This document shows, piece by piece, positions 38,060-48,104 of a DNA stretch of 64,000 bases. A model generated the notes under the pieces. The model saw nothing but the letters and a program-made list of their open reading frames with translations, was not told the origin of the DNA and ran no database searches. The DNA is taken from contig JAHFUQ010000002.1 of the NCBI GenBank assembly GCA_023265045.1, forward strand, positions 1 through 64,000, read 5' to 3'. This DNA comes from Acidimicrobiia bacterium (GTDB taxonomy: Bacteria; Actinomycetota; Acidimicrobiia; Acidimicrobiales; AC-14). Made by a program: the position numbers and the translations under genes. Within the stretch, counting starts at the first letter, position 1; every line of letters begins with the position of its first letter.

Positions 38060-41000
38060 CTAGGGCAATGGTCGGCTGGGGCGGATCGCAATCGTCGTGA
38101 CGGCCCGGTCGACTCGCTGGAGCACCGCCGCCGAGCTCGGCGCGAAGTATCCGTCCCCGGCGTAGCGGGCCGTCACCGGCCCGGTTCCGGGCAGCCGCGT
38201 GACCCAAGGGGCCGACCCCTGCCCCACGGCGTTCAGGTTGATGGTGGCGATGACGGTGTCCTCCGACGCGACGACCACCGAGCCGGTGGGAACGCCGGCG
38301 CCGCCCCCGCCCACTTCGACGGTGATTTGGACCGGCTCGCCGAAGGACGAGGGATTGGGCCGGCACGCGAGCGTGGTGGTCGTCGGGACCCGCACGACCA
38401 GGGTGAGCGCCGCACCGGCGGGGGCGAAGTTCTCGTCGCCCTCGTAGGCCGCGGTCACCGCGACGCTTCCGAGTCCGAGACACGACGCCGTCATGAGCGC
38501 TTGACCGACCTCGTCGAGCGCCAGAGCGTCCTCGATGTCGCCGCCAATCGAGAGCCGCACCGTCCCGGTCGGTCTGGCGACGCCGTCGGGACCCCGCACG
38601 GTGACGACGAGACCCACCGGTTGGCCCAGCGTCGCCGGGTTTTCCGAAGCCGCCAGCGCGACGGCGGGCGTCGCCCGCTCGACGGTCTGCGTGAGCGACG
38701 CGGAACTCGGTTCGAACCGCTCGTCGCCCGAGTACTCGGCGGTGATGAGCTGCGTACCGGCGCCCAGCGACGACGTCGTGGCCTGGGCGACGCCCTGCTC
38801 GTCGACGCCGACTTCGGCCAGGCACGTGGGGCCGTCCGAGAACGTCACCTGCCCGGTCATGCCGCCACCTGTGGCCGAGCCGACGGTGGCGACGAAGGTG
38901 ACAGCCTCGGCATAGACGGAGGGATTGACCGAGGATTCCGCCGCGCCGGCCGGCGCTTGCTCGGCCTCCGCCGGCGGGGTGTCGTCGGCCCGCTCGACAT
39001 CCCTCGGAGCCGACCCCGCGGCCCGAGCCGACGTAGCGAGCGCCGGCCGGCGTACACCCCGGAAGCGGGCCAAGCGCAGGCTGTTGGACACGACCGACAC
39101 GCTGGAGGTGGCCATGGCCGCGCCCGCGATGATCGGGTTGAGAAGGCCGGCTGCGGCCAGGGGGATGAGGGCCACGTTGTAGCCGAAGGCCCACCCGAGG
39201 TTCTGCAGGATGGTTCGGAACGTCCGGCGCGACAACAGGATGGCCGTGGCCACGCCGTCGAGGTCGCCCGACAGCAGCGTGATGTCGGAGGACTCGATGG
39301 CGACGTCGGTCCCGGTCCCGATGGCGATGCCCAGGTCGGCCGCCACCAGCGCGGGGGCGTCATTGATCCCGTCGCCGACCATGGCCACCACCCGCCCCTC
39401 GGCCTGCAGGCGACGGACCTCGCCGACCTTGTCGGCGGGGAGGACCTCCGCCAGGACGCGTTCGATGCCGAGCGCGGCCGCGATCGACTCCGCCGTGGCC
39501 CGGTTGTCGCCGGTGATCATGGCCACGCCCACGCCGAGGCGCCGGAGGGCGTCGACCGCGCCGGGCGCGTCGTCCCTGACGGTGTCGGCCACCGCCAGCA
39601 CTCCTCGGACCCGGCCGTCCCACCCGGCGAAGACCACGGTGCGGCCTTCGGCCTCCAGGGTCGCGGCCGCGTCCTCGAGCTCCGGGTCGATGGCCAGGCC
39701 CGCTTCGGCGGCGAGCTTGCGCCGTCCGACGTGGACCATGACCCCTTCCACCATCGCCCGCACGCCGTGGCCCGCGACGGCGGAGAAGGCGGTGGCGGCG
39801 AGCACGGGGACGGCTCGCTCCCGGGCGCCGTCGACGATGGCGCGGCCCACCGGGTGCTCCGACCCCGCCTCGACGGCGGCCGCCCTTCGCAGCAGCTCGC
39901 CCTCATCCACCCCGGCGCCGACCACCATGTCGGTGAGGGCCATCTCGCCCTTTGTCAGGGTGCCGGTCTTGTCGAACACGATGGTGTCGATGCGCTTGGA
40001 GCGCTCCAGGACCTCGCCGCCCTTGATCAACACGCCCATGGATGCGCCCCGGCCGGTGCCGACGAGGATGGCGGTGGGGGTGGCCAGGCCCAGGGCGCAC
40101 GGGCAGGCGATGATCAGTACGGCCACGGCCGCCACCAGTCCCTTGGTCGGGTCGCCCTCGATGAGCCACCACCCGGCCAGGGTGCCCACGGCGATGAGGG
40201 CCACCACTGGGACGAAGACGCCCGAGATGCGGTCTGCCAGCCGCTGCACCGGGGCCTTGGCGCCCTGCGCCTGCTCGATGAGGCTGACGATCTGGGCCAA
40301 GGCGGTGTCGGCGCCCACGGCGCTGGCGCGCACCGTGAGCACGCCGTGGGTGTTGAGGGTGGCGCCCGCCACCTTGTCGCCCGGGCCCTTATCGACCGGC
40401 GCCGACTCGCCGGTGAGCATGGACTCGTCCACGGCGGACGAGCCGTCGGTGACGACGCCGTCGACCGGGACCTTCTCGCCCGGGCGCACCCGCACCACGT
40501 CGCCGAGGCGCACCGCCTCGACGGGCACGGTCCGTTCCTCGCCGTCCACGACGAGACGGGCCTCCTTGGCCCCCAGCTCGAGGAGCTTGCGGATGGCGCT
40601 CGACGCCTTCCCCTTGGCCCGCGCCTCGAAGTACCGGCCCAGCAGGAGGAACGCGATGATCAGCGCCGAGGAGTCGAAGTAGAGGTCCGAGTGCGGGCGC
40701 CCGAGGGCCACCTGGTAGGTGGAGAACCCGAACGCGGCCAGCGTGCCCATGGCGATGAGCGTGTCCATGCTGGCCTGGAGGGCCCGAGCCCGCATGGCGG
40801 CCTGGCGAAGGAACGGCCAGCCCGCCCAGAACTGGACCGGGAGGGTGAGGGCAAAGGCGCTCCAGCGGGCCCACGGCCGGTGCATGTACAGCATCGACAG
40901 CACCAGCACGGCGATCCCGAGCGGCCAGGCCACGAGCACACGCCGCAGCCACATCGACTGCACGCGGGCCTCGGCGTCGCCCTCGTCGGCCTGCGCGTCG

Positions 41001-41260
41001 GTCTGCAGCGGCGTGAGGGCGTAGCCGATCTTGGCGGTCGACGCGACCAGGTCCTCGACCGACACCTTCGAGGCGTCGTAGCGGACGCTGGCGCGGGCCA
41101 CGGCGAAGTTCACGTCGGCCTGCGTCACCCCGGGCTGTTTGGCCAGGGTGCGCTGCACTCGCGCCGCGCACGAGCCGCACGTCATGCCCGAGACGGTCAG
41201 CTCCAGCTCCGTCAGGTCGTCGGTGGGCGACTGCCCCCGTGCCGCCGTGTGCTGGCTCAT
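38060..41260 (-). CDS. copA: Heavy-metal (Cu) translocating P-type ATPase with C-terminal Ig-like repeats
   Basis: [45 protein letters not shown]; ~300-aa C-terminal tail of three Ig-like repeats ([16 protein letters not shown] / [16 protein letters not shown] / [16 protein letters not shown]). Confidence 0.95.
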   Translation of the reverse strand: MSQHTAARGQSPTDDLTELELTVSGMTCGSCAARVQRTLAKQPGVTQADVNFAVARASVRYDASKVSVEDLVASTAKIGYALTPLQTDAQADEGDAEARVQSMWLRRVLVAWPLGIAVLVLSMLYMHRPWARWSAFALTLPVQFWAGWPFLRQAAMRARALQASMDTLIAMGTLAAFGFSTYQVALGRPHSDLYFDSSALIIAFLLLGRYFEARAKGKASSAIRKLLELGAKEARLVVDGEERTVPVEAVRLGDVVRVRPGEKVPVDGVVTDGSSAVDESMLTGESAPVDKGPGDKVAGATLNTHGVLTVRASAVGADTALAQIVSLIEQAQGAKAPVQRLADRISGVFVPVVALIAVGTLAGWWLIEGDPTKGLVAAVAVLIIACPCALGLATPTAILVGTGRGASMGVLIKGGEVLERSKRIDTIVFDKTGTLTKGEMALTDMVVGAGVDEGELLRRAAAVEAGSEHPVGRAIVDGARERAVPVLAATAFSAVAGHGVRAMVEGVMVHVGRRKLAAEAGLAIDPELEDAAATLEAEGRTVVFAGWDGRVRGVLAVADTVRDDAPGAVDALRRLGVGVAMITGDNRATAESIAAALGIERVLAEVLPADKVGEVRRLQAEGRVVAMVGDGINDAPALVAADLGIAIGTGTDVAIESSDITLLSGDLDGVATAILLSRRTFRTILQNLGWAFGYNVALIPLAAAGLLNPIIAGAAMATSSVSVVSNSLRLARFRGVRRPALATSARAAGSAPRDVERADDTPPAEAEQAPAGAAESSVNPSVYAEAVTFVATVGSATGGGMTGQVTFSDGPTCLAEVGVDEQGVAQATTSSLGAGTQLITAEYSGDERFEPSSASLTQTVERATPAVALAASENPATLGQPVGLVVTVRGPDGVARPTGTVRLSIGGDIEDALALDEVGQALMTASCLGLGSVAVTAAYEGDENFAPAGAALTLVVRVPTTTTLACRPNPSSFGEPVQITVEVGGGGAGVPTGSVVVASEDTVIATINLNAVGQGSAPWVTRLPGTGPVTARYAGDGYFAPSSAAVLQRVDRAVTTIAIRPSRPLP

Positions 41261-41577
41261 CGGCTCAGGGCCGCGGCTTCGCTCATCTCCAGCTCAGCGG
41301 CCGGGCCCATCGCGATCTTGTCGTAGCGCAGGGCCTCCATCAGCTCGTCGACGATCTCGGAGGTCCGCCCCGCCTGCATGGCCGCGGCCACGCAGGTCTC
41401 CAGGTGGTTGCGCAGCACGATGCGGTTGGCCCGCTCCAGCGATCCCTGCACAGCCGAGAGCTGCTTCATGATCTCGGGGCAGTAGGTCTCGTCCTCGACC
41501 ATGCGCACCACGGCGTCGAGGTGGCCGCGGGCGGTCTTGAGCCGGTTGAGGACGGCGGTCTGGTGGATGCTCTTCAT
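41257..41577 (-). CDS. csoR: CsoR-family copper-sensing repressor
   Basis: [53 protein letters not shown]; 4-nt overlap with copA. Confidence 0.92.
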   Translation of the reverse strand: MKSIHQTAVLNRLKTARGHLDAVVRMVEDETYCPEIMKQLSAVQGSLERANRIVLRNHLETCVAAAMQAGRTSEIVDELMEALRYDKIAMGPAAELEMSEAAALSR

Positions 41578-41589
41578 AGGGTCGGAACC

Positions 41590-41633
41590 CTACCCCTACC
41601 CGGGTGGGGATCGCCACCCCACCCCGGGTGGGC
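41590..41633 (+). promoter_or_regulatory. Candidate CsoR operator(s) between divergent genes
   Basis: Near-palindromes cccctacccgggtgggg (41593-41609) and cccaccccgggtggg just downstream. Confidence 0.5.
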
Positions 41634-41665
41634 AGAGAACCGGGCAACTGCTACCGTCGCACACC

Positions 41666-41917
41666 GTGAAGCGGGCCTTTTTCATCGCGCTGGTGGTCGT
41701 GGTCATCCTGACCGGGCTCCCCCTCGTCGTGGGAATGCCCGGGATGTCCTGTCCCGACTGCGGTTCGGCCACCGTAACGGGATCGGCCTGTGCGGTCCTG
41801 GTGGCGGCATTGGGGCTGTTCATCGCCATGACCTTCGAGCAGCTGCGGGCCCGCCGGCCGCCGGGGCTGGGGCGATTGCACGTGACCACCGTCGAACGAC
41901 CTCCACGCCTGGCCTAG
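41666..41917 (+). CDS. Small two-TM protein with CPDC motif
   Basis: VKRAFFIALVVVVILTGLPLVVGMPGMSCPDCGSATVTGSACAVLVAALGLFIAMTF...; GTG start. Confidence 0.55.
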   Translation: MKRAFFIALVVVVILTGLPLVVGMPGMSCPDCGSATVTGSACAVLVAALGLFIAMTFEQLRARRPPGLGRLHVTTVERPPRLA

Positions 41918-42002
41918 CGCAGCCCGCGCTCTCGGTGCCGCCAGGCCCGAGGTCAGTCCAGGTTCACGACGGGGCGATCGCGCCCGGATCGGAGGTAGAC
42001 AG

Positions 42003-42176
42003 ATGAGAACGCTGCTCGGCGCGCTGCCCCTTCTTGGTTGCGCCGCCATGTGCGTTGGCTGCGCACGGATGATGAGCCGCCGCCCCCGCTCGACCGAAAC
42101 GACAAGCGAGGGCGACAACCCCCTCGCCGGCGGCGACGGAAGCGAGACGTCGCCGGGCGGGGAAGGCCGGCCGTGA
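42003..42176 (+). CDS. Small Cys-rich membrane protein of Cu cluster
   Basis: Manual translation MRTLLGALPLLGCAAMCVGCARMMSRRPRSTETTSEGDNPLAGGDGSETSPGGEGRP; GTGA overlap with the next CDS. Confidence 0.55.
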   Translation: MRTLLGALPLLGCAAMCVGCARMMSRRPRSTETTSEGDNPLAGGDGSETSPGGEGRP

Positions 42177-43222
42177 CCTTGTGGGGGGTGTTCGTCACCG
42201 GGCTGGTGGCGGGGGGCGCCTCGTGCGCGGCCGTCCAAGGAGGCCTGTTGGCGGGACTCCTGGCGCGGCGACGGCCGGACGCTGTGAGGCCGGGCGCCGG
42301 GCCTGTCGGCAGGCGCACGCGACTGGACGACGCCGTTCCCGTGGGCGGGTTCCTCGCCGGCAAGCTGGTGTCGCACACCCTTCTGGGCGCCGCGCTCGGA
42401 TTGGTGGGCGATGCCGTCCAGGTCAGCTTCCGCACCCGCGCTCTCCTGCAGATCGTCGCGGGCGTTCTCATGCTGACGATGGGCGCCCACCTGCTCGGCG
42501 TGCGGTCGTTGGCCCGCCTCGTACCCGAGCCTCCGCCGAGGTGGTCCGCCCTGGTGCGCCGCAACGCCCGTTCGGCCAGCGCCGGCGCCCCGGCCCTGCT
42601 CGGCTTGGCCAGCGTGCTCATCCCGTGCGGGGTGACGCTGAGCGTCGAGTTCCTGGCCGTAGCCTCTGGCTCCGCTGTCACCGGCGCGGCCACCATGGCC
42701 GCCTTCGTGCTGGGGACCGCGCCGCTCTTCGGGGCCCTCGGCTACGCCGCCCGGCGCTCCGCGACCGTCCTGCGCGGACACCTCGCCAAAGTCGCGGCCG
42801 TCGCGGTTGTCGTCACCGGGCTGGTCTCGATCAACGCCGGGCTGGTGCTCTCGGGGTCGAACACGACGCTGGCGAGCCTGTGGGCCTCCGTCACCGGGCA
42901 CGACTCTGACGCACCGACGGCCGCCGCCGGCCCTGCGACGCCGCTGTCGGCTGACGGAGTGCAGGAGGTGGTCGTGGCCGTACGCGACACGGGGTACTCC
43001 CCGTCGGTGGTTACGGTGAGGGCCGGGGCGCCCACCCGGTTGACGTTCCGCACGGCCGGCACGCAGGGCTGCACCCGCACCGTGGTCGTCCCCAGCCTGA
43101 GAGTCAACCGTCTGCTCCCGAGCACGGGCGACACCACGCTGGAGCTGGGAACGCTGAAACCGGGTCGGCTGCGCTACACATGCGGCATGGGCATGTACTC
43201 CGGGACGATCGAAGCGGTATGA
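42173..43222 (+). CDS. Second TauE/SafE-like membrane protein with C-terminal cupredoxin-like domain
   Basis: VTLWGVFVTGLVAGGASCAAVQGGLLAG, VLIPCGVTLSVEFLAVASGS, YTCGMGMYSG; paralog of 36752-38005. Confidence 0.85.
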   Translation: MTLWGVFVTGLVAGGASCAAVQGGLLAGLLARRRPDAVRPGAGPVGRRTRLDDAVPVGGFLAGKLVSHTLLGAALGLVGDAVQVSFRTRALLQIVAGVLMLTMGAHLLGVRSLARLVPEPPPRWSALVRRNARSASAGAPALLGLASVLIPCGVTLSVEFLAVASGSAVTGAATMAAFVLGTAPLFGALGYAARRSATVLRGHLAKVAAVAVVVTGLVSINAGLVLSGSNTTLASLWASVTGHDSDAPTAAAGPATPLSADGVQEVVVAVRDTGYSPSVVTVRAGAPTRLTFRTAGTQGCTRTVVVPSLRVNRLLPSTGDTTLELGTLKPGRLRYTCGMGMYSGTIEAV

Positions 43223-43464
43223 GCGCGTCGGCCGCCGTCAAGGCGACGTTTGCCGTAAGAGGGATGCATTGCGCGAGCTGCGGGATCCTCATCGACGAGG
43301 TCGTCGAGGAACTCGACGGCGTGTCCGCGTCGGCCACCAGCGTGCGGCGCAGCCGGACGGTTGTCACCTACGACCCGGCTCGGGCCAGCGCGGCCGACAT
43401 CACCGCCGCGATCGCCCGCGCCGGGAGCTACCAGGCCCAGCTCCTCGACGGGCCGCCGCCGTAG
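43219..43464 (+). CDS. Heavy-metal-associated domain protein (CopZ-like)
   Basis: FAVRGMHCASCGILIDEVVEELDGV; ATGA overlap. Confidence 0.88.
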   Translation: MSASAAVKATFAVRGMHCASCGILIDEVVEELDGVSASATSVRRSRTVVTYDPARASAADITAAIARAGSYQAQLLDGPPP

Positions 43465-43564
43465 GGCCATGGTCGAGCGGGCAGCGGTTGAGGACGTTGC
43501 CCCGCGGCCGGCGGCCTCCGCCAGTGCGACATTACGCGCCGTTGGGCGCGGTTCCTCGACGGTC

Positions 43565-45034
43565 CTACGCCGGGAGGCCGTCCTCGGCGGCCGTGGCGGC
43601 GGGCGATGAAGCCCTCCCGGCGTAGGGATCGTTGTGATCCGACGCGAGGAGGCCCAGCTCCGCCGGCGACGCCAGCCATCCCCATGCGCCGGCGGCCATG
43701 AGCACCACGCCGCCCATGAGGTAGACGGCGCGGATGCCGAACGTGTCCGCCAGCACGCCGCCGAGGCCGATGCTCGCCAGCCTCGCCGCCTGCCACAGGG
43801 TGTCGTAGAACGAGAACACGCGACCCCTGAGGCGGTCGGGCACGGTCGCCTGCAGCACCGAGTTGTAGGTCACGGCGCCTGTGGACGTCCCGACCCCGTA
43901 CGCGACGAGCGCGCCGGCGGCCACCGCGAACGCCGAGAAGGCGGCCAGGACGAGGTCGACCAGGCCCCGCAGGAGGTAGGGCCCGTAGAGCAGGGCGGGG
44001 CGGCGGGCGTCGGAGACGTACCGCTGCAACGCCAATGGACCGGAGCCGGCGCCGACGCCGATGGCTGCCAGCAACAGGCCGAACCGCCCGGCGCCGACGT
44101 CGAGGTGGCGCTGGGCGAGGACCACCAGCAGCGCCGAGGTGGCCCCGGCCGACAGCGCGGCCAGGCCCTGAACCCCGGCCAGCACCGAGAGGAACCGGCT
44201 GGAGCGGATCGCCCGCAGTCCTTCGACCACGTCCGCGACATGCTGGGCGGGCGGCGCCAGCGGGCGCTCCGGTATGGGCAAGCGATGGAGCAGCGCCGCC
44301 GACAGGACGAACGAGGCGGCGTTGATCCCAAACGCCGGCCCCGCCCCCGCGAAGGCCACCAGCGCGCCGGCCGCCGGCGCGAGGACGATCTGGGAGATGA
44401 CGGCGGCCGACCACAGACCGGAGTTGGCTGCGACGAGGTCCTCGGCGGCGACGAGCGTCGGCACCACGCTCGCGGCCGCGGGCTTGAAGAAGACGGTGAA
44501 GGCGGAGAAGCCGAGCGCGGCGGCGTAGACGATCCCCAGGCGGTCGCCCCACACCACCAGGGCCAAGGCGATGGCGGCCCGGCCCAGGTCGGCCACGACC
44601 ATGACCCGGCGGCGGGGGAGGCGGTCGACCACCGCCCCGGCCACGAAGCCCAGCAGCAGGACGGGGGCGATCTCGAACGCCACCGTCGTCCCCACCTTCA
44701 GGCCCGAGCCCGTGAGCCGGTACACCAGCAGCACCAGTGCGACGGCGTTGAAGGTGTCGCCCCAGCGCGACACCGTCTGGGCGACGAACAGCCGCCGGAA
44801 CCCCGTCGACGCCAGCGCACGCCCAAGGCTCGAACGCCGCCGCGGGGACGACCCGGCGGCGCGCCCGCGTCGTCGCCGGGTCACAAGCCCGCGGGCGACG
44901 GCGGCCCGGTTCGAGGCGCGGAGCGCACGGGACGATCCAACAGCTTCCCGCCGCTGGAACGTCAAGCCCCCGGTCGTAGCCTTCAGGCGGGACGGAGAAT
45001 CTACGATCGCGCCCGTGACGACCGGGACGTTCAT
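43565..45034 (-). CDS. MFS transporter
   Basis: FRRLFVAQTVSRWGDTFNAVALVLLVYRLTGSG and repeated TM helices; start uncertain. Confidence 0.85.
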   Translation of the reverse strand: MNVPVVTGAIVDSPSRLKATTGGLTFQRREAVGSSRALRASNRAAVARGLVTRRRRGRAAGSSPRRRSSLGRALASTGFRRLFVAQTVSRWGDTFNAVALVLLVYRLTGSGLKVGTTVAFEIAPVLLLGFVAGAVVDRLPRRRVMVVADLGRAAIALALVVWGDRLGIVYAAALGFSAFTVFFKPAAASVVPTLVAAEDLVAANSGLWSAAVISQIVLAPAAGALVAFAGAGPAFGINAASFVLSAALLHRLPIPERPLAPPAQHVADVVEGLRAIRSSRFLSVLAGVQGLAALSAGATSALLVVLAQRHLDVGAGRFGLLLAAIGVGAGSGPLALQRYVSDARRPALLYGPYLLRGLVDLVLAAFSAFAVAAGALVAYGVGTSTGAVTYNSVLQATVPDRLRGRVFSFYDTLWQAARLASIGLGGVLADTFGIRAVYLMGGVVLMAAGAWGWLASPAELGLLASDHNDPYAGRASSPAATAAEDGLPA

Positions 45035-45073
45035 GGTCGGCCGCGAGCCGGCCCGCTGACGGGAGGAGTCCAG

Positions 45074-45565
45074 ATGCGCATCGGCGAGCTGGCCGACCTC
45101 GTCGGCGTCAATCCGAAGGCGATCCGCTACTACGAGGGCATCGGCCTTCTCCCCAGCCCCCAGCGCGCTCCGTCGGGGTACCGGGACTACACGTCGGCCG
45201 ACGTCGAGCGCCTCAGGTTCGTCTCGACGGCGCGGCGGCTGAACCTGTCGTTGTCGGAGATCGCGGAGATCCTCGGCTTTCGCGAGCGCGCGGAACGGCC
45301 CTGCGACTACGTGCTCGGCGTCCTCGACCGCCAGGTGGAGGACATCGACCGGCGCATGGCGCAGATGGCGCGGCTCCGTGCTGAGCTGGTCTCGATCAGG
45401 GCGCACGCCGACCCCGTGCCCCGGGACGAGGGGTGCTACTGCGCGGTCATCGAGCACGCCGCCGTGGGCCGCGACCGGCGCGCTGGGGCGGCGATGGGCG
45501 AAGGCGGCCGCCCGTCGCGCCCCTCGCCTCCCGCCCGCAACCAGCCCGCGCCGGCGGCTCCTTGA
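45074..45565 (+). CDS. MerR-family transcriptional regulator
   Basis: MRIGELADLVGVNPKAIRYYEGIGLLPSPQRAPSGYRDYTSADVERLRFV. Confidence 0.92.
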   Translation: MRIGELADLVGVNPKAIRYYEGIGLLPSPQRAPSGYRDYTSADVERLRFVSTARRLNLSLSEIAEILGFRERAERPCDYVLGVLDRQVEDIDRRMAQMARLRAELVSIRAHADPVPRDEGCYCAVIEHAAVGRDRRAGAAMGEGGRPSRPSPPARNQPAPAAP

Positions 45566-45622
45566 CATTCCCATCGCTGGAAGGTGTAGAGCAGGGCCGA
45601 CGGGGGGGAGGCAGCCGAATCG

Positions 45623-46018
45623 ATGAGCGCGATACCGGCGGGGACGCACATGCGGAGGACTTACGCCGGGGCGGCGCTCCTGCTGGCGGTGGCCTTCGGC
45701 GCGTGCGGCGGCGGAGGGGCGGCCAAGGACGACCCCCTGGCGCTCCAGGGCAAGCCGTCGGACGCCTGCGGCCAGGCCATCATGGACGGCCACAACATGG
45801 AGGCGGCGGGCAGGTCCGCGCCCTTCCTCCCCTCCGTGCGGGTGTGCGGGTCCCTCGCGGCCTGGACGGCGGCGGCGAACGCGTTCGGGATCGACCTCAA
45901 GGGCCGCGAGGCGCAGTTCGTCGACAACACGTGCAACGCCGCCGGCGACGAGGTGAAGGCGCTCAACATCTGCCGAGAGGCCAAGGCGGCCCTGAGCGAC
46001 CCGCGCCGCATTCCGTGA
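45623..46018 (+). CDS. Hypothetical lipoprotein
   Basis: Lipobox-like LLLAVAFGACGGG; no family recognised. Confidence 0.6.
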   Translation: MSAIPAGTHMRRTYAGAALLLAVAFGACGGGGAAKDDPLALQGKPSDACGQAIMDGHNMEAAGRSAPFLPSVRVCGSLAAWTAAANAFGIDLKGREAQFVDNTCNAAGDEVKALNICREAKAALSDPRRIP

Positions 46019-46276
46019 GGCACAGGGCCTCGGGCCTCTCGGATCCCGAGGCCGCCGCCTTCGCCGCCCTTGTGGAGCGGCTCGGCGACCCGGATCGGCG
46101 CCGGTTCATGCGGACGGCGCTCGGCGCGGGCGCGGGCGTCGGGGCCGCGGCGGCTCTCGTCCTGCTCCTTGTCTGGCGCTGGCCCTGGGCGGCGGTCATG
46201 TCCTTCGCACTGACGTTCGTGGTCGGCATGGCCACGGGGTCGCTGCTCGTGGGTCGAGCCTCTCCCGCAGGCTCCG

Positions 46277-47204
46277 GTGATCGCCACGAGCGCGCTGCGC
46301 CGCTCGGGGGCCGCGATCAACCGTCGTTCGGTTGTCGTAGCGGCGCTGCTGATGTTCGGCGCATGCGGCGGATCGACGTCGACGTCCGAGCCGACGCCCC
46401 CGCCCGCCGTCCAGCACCACGACCTGAAGGCCGACGGCCTGTCCCGCGCCTACCGCCTCTTCGTGCCGCTGTCGGTCGACCGGAGCCGCGCCACGCCGCT
46501 GGTGATCGTCCTGGCCGGGGTCGGCAACACGGCGAGAGCATGGTCGAGGCGACGCGTTTCGACCGCGTAGCCGAGCGCGAGGGGTTCGTCGTGGCCTACC
46601 CGAGGGCGTCGACAAGACATGGAACGCGGGCTACTGCTGCCTGGGACGGGCGACGAGCGGCCCGGACGACGTGGGGTTCCTGGGCCGTCTCATCGACGAC
46701 GTCGAGGCCAACAACAAGATCGACGTCAACCGGGTGTACGCCGTCGGCGTCTCGGCCGGGGCGATGATGGCCTACCGCCTGGGCTGCGAGCTTTCGGCAC
46801 GCATCGCCGGGGTGGGCTCGGTGGCCGCGGCCATGGTCCTCGACGACTGCCGTCCCGCCCGGCCCGTCTCGGTCATCGAGATCCACGGCACGGCCGACGG
46901 GCTCGTCCCCTACCAGGGGGGCCGCACCGCCGGAGGGGCGACGCAGCCGTCGCCCCCCACGCCGGCCGTCCTGCAGCGCTGGGCCGACCTGGACGCCTGC
47001 CCCTCAGCCGCGGCGACGAAGACCGACGGCGCAGTGTCGACATCGACCTGGACCGGTTGCGGCGCGGGAACGGCCGTGAAGCTCATCACGATCGACGGCG
47101 GCGGCCACACGTGGTTCGCCGAGGGGCTCGGCCCCGTGAGCGGGGCGGTCGACGCCACGAGCGAAATCTGGGCCTTCCTCAGCGCCGCTCGCCGGACGGC
47201 CTAG
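46277..47204 (+). pseudogene. Polyhydroxybutyrate depolymerase/LpqC-like esterase split by two apparent -1 frameshifts
   Basis: Lipoprotein N-terminus and VIVLAGVGNTA in frame 2; ESMVEATRFDRVAEREGFVVAYP in frame 1; VDKTWNAGYCCLGRATSGPDDVGFLGRLIDD...VYAVGVSAGAMMAYRLGCE...GGGHTW in frame 0. Confidence 0.75.
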
Positions 47205-47551
47205 GCGAGCACCCCCCGCAGCGCGCCCAGGCGCTCGGGCACCGCGCGGTACCAGACCCACCGGCCCCGCTTGTCGCCGGCGATGAGGCCGGCGTCGCTG
47301 AGGATCTTCAGGTGGTGCGACACCGTGGGCTGCGACCGCGCCAGCGGATCGACGAGCTCACACACGCACGCCTCGCCCGCAGGCGCCGAGGCCAGCATGC
47401 TCAGGAGGCGCAGGCGCACCGGGTCCGACAGGACGGCGAAGTCGCGCGCGAGCTCCGCCGCCCGCGGCTCGGACAGCGGCGACGACAACACCGCGGGGCA
47501 GCACTGGTCGTCTTGCGGGACCGCCACGGGTCGTTGCGCCCTCGTCGCCAC
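47201..47551 (-). CDS. arsR: ArsR-family regulator
   Basis: FAVLSDPVRLRLLSMLASAPAGEACVCELVDPLARSQPTVSHHLKIL. Confidence 0.92.
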   Translation of the reverse strand: MATRAQRPVAVPQDDQCCPAVLSSPLSEPRAAELARDFAVLSDPVRLRLLSMLASAPAGEACVCELVDPLARSQPTVSHHLKILSDAGLIAGDKRGRWVWYRAVPERLGALRGVLA

Positions 47552-47623
47552 AATTCCTCCATTGACAATCGTCGATGAATCAGGTTGACTGATCGAGGAG
47601 AGTCTATATATCAGGAGGGATTG

Positions 47624-48097
47624 ATGTCACGAGTGCAGCTGGCCCTGAACGTGGACGACCTGGACGCCGCGGTGGACTTCTACTCGAAGCTGTTCGCCAC
47701 CCCGCCGGCCAAGCGGCGCGACGGCTACGCCAACTTCGCCATCGCCGAGCCGCCGCTCAAGCTCGTGCTGTTCGAGCAGCCCGGCAAGGGGGGCACCATC
47801 AACCACCTGGGCGTCGAGGTCGAGAGCACCGAGCTGGTCGGCGCGGCCCAGGCCCGCCTAGCGGGGGAGGGGCTGGCCACGGCGACGGAGGACGGCGTCG
47901 CTTGCTGTTACGCCCGCCAGGACAAGGTGTGGGTGGACGGGCCCTCGGGCGAGCCGTGGGAGATCTACACCGTCCTCGAGGACGTCGAGATGCCCGCAGG
48001 CCAGCTTCGCACCGTCGACCCCGAGACGGGCGCCGTGTGTTGCGCGACCGTCGGCGACGACGGCCTGGTCGTGGCCAGCTCCGCGCCGTGCTGCTGA
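47624..48097 (+). CDS. arsI: ArsI/CadI-family VOC protein
   Basis: MSRVQLALNVDDLDAAVDFYSKLFATPPAKRRDGYANFAIAEPPLKLVLFE...; Cys-rich C-terminus. Confidence 0.85.
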   Translation: MSRVQLALNVDDLDAAVDFYSKLFATPPAKRRDGYANFAIAEPPLKLVLFEQPGKGGTINHLGVEVESTELVGAAQARLAGEGLATATEDGVACCYARQDKVWVDGPSGEPWEIYTVLEDVEMPAGQLRTVDPETGAVCCATVGDDGLVVASSAPCC

Positions 48098-48104
48098 CGC
48101 GCCG

